A stretch of 64,000 nucleotides of DNA from Marmoricola sp. OAE513 (GTDB lineage Bacteria > Actinomycetota > Actinomycetes > Propionibacteriales > Nocardioidaceae): positions 3,826,915 to 3,890,914 of the forward strand of contig NZ_JBEPOC010000001.1 in the NCBI RefSeq assembly GCF_040546585.1, written 5' to 3'. Numbering within the stretch: position 1 is the stretch's first letter; each line of letters begins with the position of its first letter. Made by a program: the position numbers and the translations under genes. Positions 57,133 to 64,000 of the stretch are shown in pieces. A model generated the notes under the pieces. That model saw only the letters and a program-made list of their open reading frames with translations, made no database searches and had not been told where the DNA came from.

Positions 57133-58040
57133 AAGAGCTCCTGGACACCAACTCCGCGGCAATCGCCGCCGCCTTCGTCAAGGCGCGCACCAAGGCCGGC
57201 AGCCCGGCGATGGGCATGGTGATGACCCTGGTCATCGTGGTGGACGAGGACGTCGCCACCGAGGCGCTCAAGGCGGCTCGCCGAGCCTCCCGGGAGCACC
57301 CGGCCCGGGTGCTGGCCGTGATCCTCGGCGACGCCCGCGGCAAGGGTGTGGTCAACGCCCAGGTCGGCATCGGGGACGACTGGACCGGCGAGACCGCGAT
57401 GATCCGGCTCTCCGGCGCGGTGGTCAAGCATCCCGAATCGGTCGTGCTGCCGCTCCTCCTCCCGGACTCCCCGGTGGCCGTCTGGTGGCCGACCGACCCG
57501 CCCGAGGACCCGGCGGCCGATCCCCTCGGCAGCCTGGCGCAGCGCCGGATCACCGACGCGGCAGCGGCCTCCCGCAACAAGACCCGGGCGATGGCGACCC
57601 AGTGCGCGTCGTACACGAAGGGCAACACCGACCTGGCCTGGACGCGCGTGACCCCGTGGCGCGCCCTGCTGGCGGCGGCGCTGGACCAGCAACCGCTCAA
57701 GGTACGCCGGGCGTCGGTGACCGGCGAGCGGATCAGCCCGAGCGCCGACCTGCTCGCGGCCTGGCTCAGCGACCGGCTGCGCGTGCCCGTCGACCGGGTG
57801 ACCTCGAAGGGTCCTGGCATCACCGAGGTGGTGCTGGAGACCAAGGAGGGTCCGATCCGGATCGCTCGCAGCGACGGCAAGCTGGCCGTGTTCTCCTCGC
57901 CGAACCGCCCCGACCGACCGGTCGCGCTGCGCCGCCGCGAGCTGCCGGACCTGCTGGCCGAGGAGCTGCGACGGCTGGACGAGGACGTCGTCTACCAGGC
58001 GACCGCGAAGCGGATGCTGAAGCTGGCAGCCCAGAAATGA
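57129..58040 (+). CDS. opcA: Glucose-6-phosphate dehydrogenase assembly protein OpcA
   Basis: 303 aa. VAVWWPTDPPEDPAADPLG and SYTKGNTDLAWTRVTPWRALLAAALD are typical of OpcA, a subunit that activates Zwf in cyanobacteria and actinobacteria. AGGAGG five to ten bases before GTG 57129 gives a strong RBS within the zwf end. It stops at the first of three tandem 12-bp repeats, with ATGA (58037-58040) opening a mini-ORF. Confidence 0.95.
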   Translation: MKELLDTNSAAIAAAFVKARTKAGSPAMGMVMTLVIVVDEDVATEALKAARRASREHPARVLAVILGDARGKGVVNAQVGIGDDWTGETAMIRLSGAVVKHPESVVLPLLLPDSPVAVWWPTDPPEDPAADPLGSLAQRRITDAAAASRNKTRAMATQCASYTKGNTDLAWTRVTPWRALLAAALDQQPLKVRRASVTGERISPSADLLAAWLSDRLRVPVDRVTSKGPGITEVVLETKEGPIRIARSDGKLAVFSSPNRPDRPVALRRRELPDLLAEELRRLDEDVVYQATAKRMLKLAAQK

Positions 58041-58074
58041 GCCCAGAAATGAGCCCAGAAATGAACCCAGCATG
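58028..58074 (+). repeat. 12-bp tandem repeat at the opcA-pgl junction
   Basis: AGCCCAGAAATG occurs three times without change (58028-58039, 58040-58051, 58052-58063), followed by a degenerate 11-bp copy (58064-58074) whose ATG is the pgl start. Each copy carries an ATG that forms ATGA with the base after it. The copies straddle the opcA stop codon. Confidence 0.9.
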
Positions 58075-58075
58075 A
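58037..58075 (+). CDS. Twelve-codon mini-ORF bridging opcA and pgl
   Basis: ATG 58037 to TGA 58075 encodes MSPEMSPEMNPA. The start overlaps the opcA stop as ATGA, and its TGA overlaps the pgl start as ATGA (58072-58075). A ribosome ending opcA could restart here and then hand over to pgl. It has three in-frame ATGs because the repeat is four codons long. Whether it is translated is unknown; it may only be a by-product of repeat expansion. Confidence 0.35.
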   Translation: MSPEMSPEMNPA

Positions 58076-58779
58076 CCCGGGACGTCGTCGTGCTGCCCGA
58101 CCCGGACGCCGTCGCGGCCGAGGTGGCGGAACGCTTCCTGGACAGGATCCGGGCGGCGCAGGACCGCGATGAGGCCGTCGACGTGGCCCTGACCGGCGGC
58201 ACCGTCGCCCGCCTGGTGCACCGCAGGATCGCGGAGCTCGCCGACGACGGCCCGGACTGGGACCGGGTGACCTTCTGGTTCGGCGACGAGCGCTTCGTCG
58301 CGGCGTCGAGCACGGACCGCAACGCGTGCCAGGCACGCGAGGACCTGCTGGACCCGATCGCCGCCCCGCACGTGCACGAGGTGCCCAGCAGCGACGACGT
58401 GGACACGGCCGAGGAGGCGGCGTCGGCGTACTCAGCACTGCTGCGCAGCGCGGGCTCGGGCGAGTTCGACCTGGTCATGCTCGGGATGGGACCGGACGGC
58501 CACGTGGCCTCGCTGTTCCCGGGCTTTCCCGAGCTGCGCGTGGACGAGATCGCTGTCGCCGTTCACGACTCCCCCAAGCCGCCGCCCGACCGGGTCAGCC
58601 TGAGCTTCGGCGCGCTCAACCGGGCGCGCGCGGTGTGGTTCCTGGTGACGGGGTCGGAGAAGGCCGAGGCGGTGCAGCGGGCCTGGGCGTTCGAGGGCAC
58701 GGTCGAGGAGACCCCGGCGCGCGGGATCAGCGGACCGTCGGTGACGTGGTTCGTGGACGAGGCGGCGGCGGGGCGCTAG
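58072..58779 (+). CDS. pgl: 6-phosphogluconolactonase
   Basis: 235 aa DevB/SOL family. DVALTGGTVARLVHRRI, WFGDERFVAASSTDRN and MLGMGPDGHVASLFPG are the three family motifs. It hydrolyses the lactone made by Zwf. ATG 58072 is the fourth ATG of the repeat series. Its TAG shares CTAG (58776-58779) with the convergent small membrane gene. Confidence 0.96.
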   Translation: MTRDVVVLPDPDAVAAEVAERFLDRIRAAQDRDEAVDVALTGGTVARLVHRRIAELADDGPDWDRVTFWFGDERFVAASSTDRNACQAREDLLDPIAAPHVHEVPSSDDVDTAEEAASAYSALLRSAGSGEFDLVMLGMGPDGHVASLFPGFPELRVDEIAVAVHDSPKPPPDRVSLSFGALNRARAVWFLVTGSEKAEAVQRAWAFEGTVEETPARGISGPSVTWFVDEAAAGR

Positions 58780-59003
58780 AGAGCGCCGAATCCCACCGCG
58801 AGCAGCGCGGCGGATGCGAGCCCGATCGCGAGCCCGGCGGCCACGCCGAGGGCCGGCGCACGGGCGGAGCGCGACCACAGCCCCACCACCAGCAGCACCA
58901 CGACCGCAGCAGTCGTCAGCAGAGCCACGTTCTGCACCCGGGCGTCTTCACCGGAGGCGAACGCTCGCACAGCCACCCAGAACCCGATCAGCGAGCTGAC
59001 CAT
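58776..59003 (-). CDS. Small membrane protein, hypothetical
   Basis: 75 aa from ATG 59003, or 79 aa from GTG 59015. Two hydrophobic helices (about residues 1-14 and 25-43) plus a third Gly/Ala-rich one (50-75) leave little soluble part. No family recognised. It starts 35 bases after the rbpA stop on the same strand and is probably co-transcribed. The open frame extends through rbpA, but that part is a shadow. Confidence 0.6.
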   Translation of the reverse strand: MVSSLIGFWVAVRAFASGEDARVQNVALLTTAAVVVLLVVGLWSRSARAPALGVAAGLAIGLASAALLAVGFGAL

Positions 59004-59038
59004 GGCCGGAACCACGGCGTGGGCGGCTGCCTGGTTCC

Positions 59039-59398
59039 TCAGAAGACGATCTCGCCGCTCTTGCGCTTGGTGCGCAACGTCGTGAGGGCCTCTTCCAGGA
59101 TCTCCTTCGCCTCGGTGTCGGAGCGACGCTCCTTCACGTAGGCCAGATGGGTCTTGTAGGGCTCGACCTTCTTGGGCGGCGGCGGGTTCTCCGAGTCGAT
59201 GCTCGAGGGCAGGCCGCACTTGGGGCAGTCCCACGACTCCGGGACCTGGGCCTCCACCGCGAACGCGATCATCGTCCGGTGCTCCTGGGAGCAGAAGTAC
59301 GTCACGTTCTGCCGCGGCGCGGCGTCGCCGCGCTCTGCCTCGCCCATGGGGCCCGCTCCGACGCGGCTCCCCCGAATGGCGCTACCTCCGCCTGCCAC
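59039..59398 (-). CDS. rbpA: RNA polymerase-binding protein RbpA
   Basis: 119 aa. The order is an N-terminal tail (AIRGSRVGAGP), a zinc-binding core with FCSQEH and CPKCG, and a basic C-terminal helix (RRSDTEAKEILEEAL). RbpA binds RNA polymerase and principal sigma factors and stabilises the open complex; it is found only in actinobacteria. GTG 59398 has GGAG upstream. It lies 40 bases downstream of secG. Confidence 0.94.
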   Translation of the reverse strand: MAGGGSAIRGSRVGAGPMGEAERGDAAPRQNVTYFCSQEHRTMIAFAVEAQVPESWDCPKCGLPSSIDSENPPPPKKVEPYKTHLAYVKERRSDTEAKEILEEALTTLRTKRKSGEIVF

Positions 59399-59438
59399 CT
59401 GTTCTCCTCTACGCCCGCACTCGAAAGGTCAGTTGGTA

Positions 59439-59672
59439 CTACTGGGCCTTGAGCAGGAGCCCCAGGCCGATGACACAGGCGAACCAGACCAGGCCGATGC
59501 CGACCGTGATCCGGTCCAGGTTGCGCTCGGCAACCGACGAACCTCCGAGACCGCTGGACACACCCCCGCCGAACATGTCGGACAGGCCACCGCCACGACC
59601 TTTGTGCAGCAGCACGAGGACGATCATGAGCAGGCTGGAGATGACGAGGAGAACCTCGAAGAGGGTGATCAC
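59439..59672 (-). CDS. secG: Preprotein translocase subunit SecG
   Basis: 77 aa with two membrane helices (about 3-21 and 52-73) around the loop LHKGRGGGLSDMFGGG, the SecG hallmark. It belongs to the SecYEG channel. GTG 59672 has TAAGAT (59680-59685) seven bases upstream, so the transcript is probably leaderless. In many actinobacteria secG follows gap-pgk-tpi; here the upstream side holds an unrelated divergent gene. Confidence 0.93.
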   Translation of the reverse strand: MITLFEVLLVISSLLMIVLVLLHKGRGGGLSDMFGGGVSSGLGGSSVAERNLDRITVGIGLVWFACVIGLGLLLKAQ

Positions 59673-59756
59673 GCCGGGAATCTTAACCGACGCCTGCGAC
59701 TTTCTCGGGATCGGCACCCAAGTTCGGGCGAATCCGAGGTTCTCTATAGTTCTCGG

Positions 59757-60473
59757 GTGCTGAACATCCGCATCCTCCCCCTCCTGGTCCTGGCCTCCGT
59801 GGTGACCGTCGTGCTCGACGGGCTCGGCATCCTGGGCCACGAGTGGTGGGAGTGGCAGCGGATCCACGGCCTCTGGCGCCAGGTGGACCTGAACCAGGAG
59901 GGCAACTTCGCCAGCTGGTTCGAGGCGTTCATCCTGCTCTGCTGCACCATCGCTGCCGCCGGGAACACCGTGCTGGCCCGGTCCCGGAACGACCCGCACG
60001 CCCGCCGCTGGTTCGTCGTCAGCGCCCTGCTGCTCGTGATGACGGTCGACGAGGCCTCGCAGATCCACGACATGGCGACCAGCGGGATGCGCAAGCTGCT
60101 GGACGTGGAGATGGGCGACAGCCTCTTCTTCGCCTGGGTGATCCCGGCAGCACTCGTGCTTGTCGTCGCGGGGCTCTACCTGCTCCCGCTGCTGTTCGCG
60201 CTGGAGCCGGTGGCCCGCCTGGGGCTGCTGCTCGGCGGCGGCGTCTACTTCGGTGGCGCGCTCGTGGTCGAAGTGATCTCCGGGAAGGTGATCACCCCGG
60301 GCCGCGACTCGCCGGGGTACCACGCGATCACGCTCTTCGAGGAGGTGCTGGAGCTGGCCGGCAGCCTGATCGTGCTCACGGTGCTGCTCGGCATCATCGA
60401 GCGCGCGGACGCCACCATCCGTCTGCGCGCGACCGCCACCACGATTCAGGCGACGGTCGAGCAGCGAGCCTGA
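59757..60473 (+). CDS. Polytopic membrane protein with conserved acidic and His residues
   Basis: 238 aa from GTG 59757. About six membrane helices. The segment MTVDEASQIHDMATSGMRK lies next to a helix, and EVISGKV and LFEEVLELAGSL place Glu residues within or near other helices. A DE...H...E pattern could bind metal or protons. I do not recognise the family. TATAGT (59745-59750), the best -10 in the window, lies six bases before the GTG. Its TGA abuts the SDR stop (TGATCA). Confidence 0.78.
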   Translation: MLNIRILPLLVLASVVTVVLDGLGILGHEWWEWQRIHGLWRQVDLNQEGNFASWFEAFILLCCTIAAAGNTVLARSRNDPHARRWFVVSALLLVMTVDEASQIHDMATSGMRKLLDVEMGDSLFFAWVIPAALVLVVAGLYLLPLLFALEPVARLGLLLGGGVYFGGALVVEVISGKVITPGRDSPGYHAITLFEEVLELAGSLIVLTVLLGIIERADATIRLRATATTIQATVEQRA

Positions 60474-61211
60474 TCAGATGTTGGTGGGGATGTGCATGAC
60501 GGTGCCGCCGTCCACCACGTACTCCGAGCCGGTCGAGAACGACGACTCGTCACTGGCGAGGAAGACCACGAAGGTCGCGACCTCGTCGGGCTGACCGGCG
60601 CGACCCAGCGGGATCGGGATCAGTCCCTCGGGCATCTGGTCGGTGGCCGGGGTGCTGATCCGGCCGGGGTGGATCGAGTTCACCCGGACGTTGTGCGGAG
60701 CGAGCTCCATCGCCAGCGACTTGGTGAGGCCGGTCAGGCCCCACTTCGAGGCGACGTACCCGTGCGCCCACGGCGTTCCGCGCAGGCCCTCGATCGAGGA
60801 GGTGTTGATGATCGAGCCGCCACCGGCCGCGATGATCGCGTCAGCGGAGGCCTTGGCCCCGAAGAAGGCGCCGGTGAGGTTCACGTCCAGCATCTGCTGC
60901 CACTGCGCGGCCTTGTAGCGCTGGAGCTGGCCGCCGTTGAAGATGCCGGCGTTGTTGAAGAGGACGTTGAGCTTGCCGAATTCCGAGACGGTGAGCTCGA
61001 CCGCGGCCTTCCAGTCCTCCTCGGAGGTGACGTCGAGGTGGACGTACCGCGCGGCGTCCCCGAGCTCAGCCGCGAGGGCCGCGCCCTCCTCGTCGAGCAG
61101 GTCACCGATGACCACCTTCGCGCCCTCGGCCACCAGCTTCCGGGCGCTCGCCCCGCCGATGTTGCGCGCACCACCGCTGATCAGAACGACCTTGTCGTCT
61201 ACACGTCCCAT
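60474..61211 (-). CDS. Short-chain dehydrogenase, steroid-dehydrogenase-like
   Basis: 245 aa classical SDR: SGGARNIGGASA binds the cofactor, NNAG is intact, and TSSIEGLRGTPWAHGYVASK holds Ser and YxxxK. An Asp at the end of strand 2 (GDLLDEEG) suggests NAD preference. Similar to 3-alpha- or 20-beta-hydroxysteroid dehydrogenases; the substrate is inferred. ATG 61211 has TATCGT (61219-61224) seven bases upstream, with a KstR-type palindrome 10 bases further up. Confidence 0.88.
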   Translation of the reverse strand: MGRVDDKVVLISGGARNIGGASARKLVAEGAKVVIGDLLDEEGAALAAELGDAARYVHLDVTSEEDWKAAVELTVSEFGKLNVLFNNAGIFNGGQLQRYKAAQWQQMLDVNLTGAFFGAKASADAIIAAGGGSIINTSSIEGLRGTPWAHGYVASKWGLTGLTKSLAMELAPHNVRVNSIHPGRISTPATDQMPEGLIPIPLGRAGQPDEVATFVVFLASDESSFSTGSEYVVDGGTVMHIPTNI

Positions 61212-61233
61212 GCCGGAGACGATACATTGTTTT

Positions 61234-61249
61234 CTAGAACACGTTCTAG
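61234..61249. promoter_or_regulatory. KstR-type palindromic operator
   Basis: CTAGAAC-AC-GTTCTAG is a 7+2+7 inverted repeat. Its inner 14 bases (61235-61248) match the published KstR consensus TNNAACNNGTTNNA exactly. KstR is the TetR repressor of cholesterol catabolism in mycobacteria and rhodococci. The site lies between two divergent genes, upstream of the -10 of the SDR and 14 bases before the GTG of the DapB-N-like gene, so it could control both. Confidence 0.7.
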
Positions 61250-61263
61250 GAGAAGAGGCTCCC

Positions 61264-62352
61264 GTGAGCAGGATCCGTGTCGCCCAGGTCGCCACCGGCA
61301 ACGCCGGCATGCTGACCCTTCGCCAGCTGATCGCCGACGACCGCTTCGAGCTGGTCGCCGTGAGCACGTCCAGCCCCGACAAGGTGGGCAAGGACGCCGG
61401 TGAGCTCGCCGGCGTGGAGGCCGTGACCGGCGTCCACGCGGTCGGTGACCTCGACGCACTCATCGCCACGAAGCCGGACGCCGTCGTCTACTGCGCGATG
61501 GGCGACACCCGCCCGGTCGAGGCCACCAAGGACGTCATCAAGCTCCTCGAGGCCGGCATCGATGTCGTCGGGTCGGCACCGGGCACGCTCCAGTTCCCCT
61601 GGGGCACCATGGCCGACAAGGTCATCGACAAGGTCGAGGCGGCCGCGCAGGCCGGGGGCGCCAGCGTCTACATCACGGGAGTGGATCCCGGCTTCGCGAG
61701 CGACCTGATCCCGCTCGCCCTGGCCAGCACCTGCCAGCGGATCGAGCAGATCACGTGCTACGAGCTCGCGGACTACGCGACGTACGACGGCGCCGAGGTG
61801 ATGTTCGACCTGATGGGCTTCGGTGCCCCGGTCGACTCCACTCCGATGCTCTTCCTCCCGGGCGTCCTCGGCCTCGCCTGGGGCACCGCGATCCGGATGA
61901 TGGGCACCGCGCTCGGGATCGAGGTCGACGAGATCGTGGAGTTCTGGGAGGCCGAGCCCGCCCCGGAGACCTACGAGATCGCGGCGGGCACGATCAAGGA
62001 GGGCACCATCGCCGCCCTGCACTTCTCGATCAGTGGCATGGTCGACGGCCATCCCGCCATCGTGGTCGAGCACGTGACGCGCACCCGCGACGACCTCCGT
62101 CCCGACTGGGCGCGACCGTCCTCAGGAGGCGGTGCCTACCGGATCGAGATCACCGGGGAGCCCAGCTACGTCGTCGACGTGGTGCCGAGCAGCGAGCACG
62201 GTGACCACAACCACGCCGCGATCGTGGCGGCCTGCGGCCGGATCGTGAACGCGATCCCCGACGTCGTCGCCGCGGCCCCCGGCATCCGGACCACGCTCGA
62301 GCTGCCGCTCCCCACCGGTCGCGGCACGTTCGTCGCGCCGGCCAAGGTCTAG
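61264..62352 (+). CDS. Dihydrodipicolinate-reductase-N-like NAD(P)-dependent oxidoreductase
   Basis: 362 aa. A Rossmann N-terminus (VAQVATGNAGMLTLRQLI, GNxG variant) is followed by a family-specific domain with GVDPGFASDLIPLAL and FWEAEPAPETYEIAAG. This is the actinobacterial group annotated as dihydrodipicolinate reductase or NAD(P)H-dependent amine dehydrogenase; true DapB is only about 250 aa, so lysine synthesis is unlikely. An AGGAG sits before GTG 61264. It shares the KstR-type site with the SDR. Confidence 0.82.
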   Translation: MSRIRVAQVATGNAGMLTLRQLIADDRFELVAVSTSSPDKVGKDAGELAGVEAVTGVHAVGDLDALIATKPDAVVYCAMGDTRPVEATKDVIKLLEAGIDVVGSAPGTLQFPWGTMADKVIDKVEAAAQAGGASVYITGVDPGFASDLIPLALASTCQRIEQITCYELADYATYDGAEVMFDLMGFGAPVDSTPMLFLPGVLGLAWGTAIRMMGTALGIEVDEIVEFWEAEPAPETYEIAAGTIKEGTIAALHFSISGMVDGHPAIVVEHVTRTRDDLRPDWARPSSGGGAYRIEITGEPSYVVDVVPSSEHGDHNHAAIVAACGRIVNAIPDVVAAAPGIRTTLELPLPTGRGTFVAPAKV

Positions 62353-63674
62353 GAGGCGCGCACGCGCGCGACCTCGAGGAGCTCCTCGAGGCAGGTGCCC
62401 AGCAGGCGCAGGAAGCCGGCCGGATCGGGCATCGACTCCGGGGTGGTGATCAACCCGAACGCCACCTTGCCGGCGTAGGTGTAGGCGACCACGTTGACGT
62501 TGGTCAGCTCGATCGACACCGCGATCGAGATCCAGGAGACCACCTCGACGTCCCCGAGCCAGCGCTGCTCCTGGGGTCCGCTCACGTACGCGGTCAGCAG
62601 GTGGATCGGGGTGAGCGGCCACAGGTGCACGAACCGGTTGCGCAGAGGCGGGATGAACCGGCCGAACTCGGACCCGAGCGTCTGGAGCCGGAAGCCACGG
62701 GCGCGGCGGAACAGCACCGTCTCCGCGCAGCTCGCACCCACCCGCTGCACGGCCCGCACCGGGTCCGGTTCCTCGACGTGCAGCCAGTAACGGGCGGTCG
62801 CCAGGTTGTTGCCGGCGTAGCGCTCGAGGCTGCGGTCCTCGATCACCCCGAAGCTGCCGACCAGCGGCTCGGTCGGCTGCACGCCGTCGGCGAGCATCCG
62901 AGCGCGCAGGGCGCGGGTGATGACGCCGTGGACGGCGCCGTTGACGTTGGTCCCGGTCAGGGACGCCAGCTCGCGGAAGTCCGCCAGCGGCAGCTCGGAG
63001 ACGGCGCACAGCCGGCCGCCCGCGGAACGCTGGTTGAGCTGGGAGCGCCGGACCATCCCGTGCGGGATGAGCTCCTTGTCCGGGCCGTACCTGCGCGACT
63101 GCCGCAGCACGTCGGCCAGGGCGCCCGCGACGTCGTACAGACGTCGCGGCAGCGGCGCCCGGTACTCGGGCCCCAGCAGGGTGCTCGGCTCCGGCAGCGG
63201 AGCGGGTACGCCGGGCTCGGTGTTCGTGACCCGGGTGAAGATGCGTTGCGCCGAGGAACCGTCCATCAGCGCGTGGTGGACCCGCACCACGATCGCCTGG
63301 CGTCCCTCGGCGAGCCCGTGCACCAGGGTGATGGCCCACAGCGGTCGCGACCGGTCGAGCTGCTCCTGGGAGAGCGCGCTGCACAGGTCGTCGAAGGCGT
63401 CCGGGCTCCCCAGGGTGCGTTCGTCGAGGTGGTCGGAGATCCGGAGCGGCTGGCGGATCCAGAGCCACCGCCCGGCACGCTTCTCGGCGCGGCTGGTGAA
63501 CCGGGGCGACAGGTCGAGGTAGCGCGGGACCACCGCCGCGACCTCGTCCAGGGTGACGGGCCTCCCCCGGCCGGCGCCGTCGACCACGACCATCTTGAGG
63601 GTGTGCATCGGGGTGTCGGGGTACTCGAACTCGAGAAGCATCCAGTCCGAGCCCGTCATCGCCTCGAACTCCAT
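62349..63674 (-). CDS. Wax ester synthase/diacylglycerol acyltransferase (WS/DGAT)
   Basis: 441 aa. The catalytic motif HHALMDG is at residues 133-139 and a WS/DGAT C-terminal domain follows (GTNVNGAVHGVITRAL, NRFVHLWPLTPIHLLTAYVSG). It transfers acyl-CoA to diacylglycerol or fatty alcohols, making storage lipid at the membrane. ATG 63674 has TACGGT (63681-63686) six bases upstream. Its TAG shares CTAG (62349-62352) with the convergent gene. Confidence 0.93.
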   Translation of the reverse strand: MEFEAMTGSDWMLLEFEYPDTPMHTLKMVVVDGAGRGRPVTLDEVAAVVPRYLDLSPRFTSRAEKRAGRWLWIRQPLRISDHLDERTLGSPDAFDDLCSALSQEQLDRSRPLWAITLVHGLAEGRQAIVVRVHHALMDGSSAQRIFTRVTNTEPGVPAPLPEPSTLLGPEYRAPLPRRLYDVAGALADVLRQSRRYGPDKELIPHGMVRRSQLNQRSAGGRLCAVSELPLADFRELASLTGTNVNGAVHGVITRALRARMLADGVQPTEPLVGSFGVIEDRSLERYAGNNLATARYWLHVEEPDPVRAVQRVGASCAETVLFRRARGFRLQTLGSEFGRFIPPLRNRFVHLWPLTPIHLLTAYVSGPQEQRWLGDVEVVSWISIAVSIELTNVNVVAYTYAGKVAFGLITTPESMPDPAGFLRLLGTCLEELLEVARVRAS

Positions 63675-63705
63675 GCGCACACCGTAGTGGCAGGACGTTG
63701 CGCCC

Positions 63706-63870
63706 GTGACCACCTTCGTCGGGATCCTCTGGATCGCGCTCCGCGTGCTGACCTTCGTCGGGCTGGCCTACCGGGTTCGGGTCGAGGAGCAGGCGCTCTC
63801 CGCCGAGCTCGGCGAGGCGTACGCCGAGTACGCCCGGACGCACCGCCGGCTGGTGCCCTACCTCTACTAG
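63706..63870 (+). pseudogene. C-terminal remnant of isoprenylcysteine methyltransferase-like (ICMT/PEMT) protein
   Basis: The 54 codons encode one membrane helix (ILWIALRVLTFVGLAYRV) followed by RVEEQALSAELGEAYAEYARTHRRLVP, which matches the final helix and SAM-binding tail of the ICMT family (usual length about 160-200 aa). An in-frame TAG at 63685-63687 blocks any longer reading. GTG 63706 could serve as start, but the conserved HPxY segment is missing. Probably a decayed gene. Its TAG overlaps the next gene's stop (CTAG at 63867-63870). Confidence 0.65.
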
Positions 63871-64000
63871 TCCGGCTTGACTGAGCCGTGCCGCGGCTGG
63901 CCCATCGCCACCCGGATGACCTGGTGCACGGCCTTGGACGGCAGCAGGCGTGCCATCGTCATCAGACCGACCGAGTCGGCGCCGACCGCGTGCCGGGCGT
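63867..64000 (-). CDS. C-terminal end of a probable SDR (cut by window edge)
   Basis: Only 44 residues are visible, ending in SVKPD. The segment GLMTMARLLPSKAVHQVIRVAMGQ resembles the C-terminal helix of membrane-associated actinobacterial SDRs, which often read GLDAK...RLLP...VIR-MG. The Rossmann part and active site are outside the window, so the call is tentative. It runs convergent to the ICMT remnant. Confidence 0.5.
   Translation of the reverse strand, partial: ARHAVGADSVGLMTMARLLPSKAVHQVIRVAMGQPRHGSVKPD

Noticed and set aside
58028..58074. CRISPR-like array at the opcA-pgl junction
   Set aside because: Units are 12 bp, directly abutting, and have no spacers or cas genes nearby.

Overview
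The window is dense, very G+C-rich chromosomal DNA of an actinobacterium. The gene families fit a Nocardioides-like member of the Nocardioidaceae: RbpA, an actinobacterial SUF operon with SufR and an embedded Rieske protein, a fabG-inhA pair, an acVLRF1 release factor, OpcA, a WS/DGAT acyltransferase and a KstR-like operator. The genus is an inference. I see no insertion sequence, prophage, CRISPR array, rRNA or replication origin, and no gap above 300 bases without a gene. The window cuts a gene at each end (an M20 peptidase start on the left, the C-terminus of a probable SDR on the right).

Layout. 1-9.7 kb: M20 peptidase start, ceramidase-like hydrolase, tRNA-Leu(GAG), glutathione peroxidase, an SDR, the operon guaB1-nucleosidase-DUF1059, a short galactokinase, and two acyl-CoA dehydrogenases behind a palindromic operator. 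9.7-20.3 kb: peptide deformylase, SpoU methyltransferase, siroheme synthase, a PEBP-like protein with a hydrolase, TSUP/SPFH/NfeD membrane genes, an ABC ATPase, SerB and a DUF4190 protein. 20.3-31.7 kb: SixA-like phosphatase and MFS pump, inhA-fabG, a structured intergenic element, dodecin, MoaA, SURF1, an SDR-like protein without catalytic residues, an ABC exporter, a crotonase and an ABC-F ATPase. 31.8-38 kb: zinc metallopeptidase plus bioA-bioF-bioD, a kinase-like protein, a DUF2510 protein and acVLRF1. 38-44.5 kb: the eight-gene SUF operon sufR-B-D-Rieske-C-S-U-T, read leftwards. 44.5-50.7 kb: ABC transporter, ctaA, DCC protein and LtrA; convergent to these, ctaB, GNAT and a membrane protein. 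50.7-58.8 kb: pentose-phosphate operon tkt-tal-pgi-zwf-opcA-pgl. 58.8-64 kb: rbpA and secG, a polar membrane protein, then a lipid/steroid-type block of SDR, DapB-N-like oxidoreductase, WS/DGAT and an isoprenylcysteine methyltransferase remnant.

How the genes work together. SUF supplies Fe-S clusters to clients such as MoaA. CtaA, CtaB and SURF1 all serve cytochrome aa3 oxidase assembly. The pentose-phosphate operon supplies NADPH for fatty-acid synthesis (FabG and InhA). Operon genes are usually joined by 4-base ATGA/GTGA overlaps.

Main observations. (1) At least 19 start codons have a TANNNT -10-like hexamer only 6-7 nt upstream, the signature of leaderless transcription. (2) A 12-codon mini-ORF built of a 12-bp tandem repeat bridges opcA and pgl, with ATGA overlaps at both ends. 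(3) Palindromic operators lie on or beside predicted promoters of the acyl-CoA dehydrogenase pair, the SUF operon and the 61.2-kb divergent pair; the last matches the KstR consensus. (4) A 109-bp element with nested inverted repeats lies between dodecin and fabG. (5) Six convergent gene pairs share their stop codons in a CTAG or CTAA quartet. I did not find a clearly new multi-gene defence or metabolic system.
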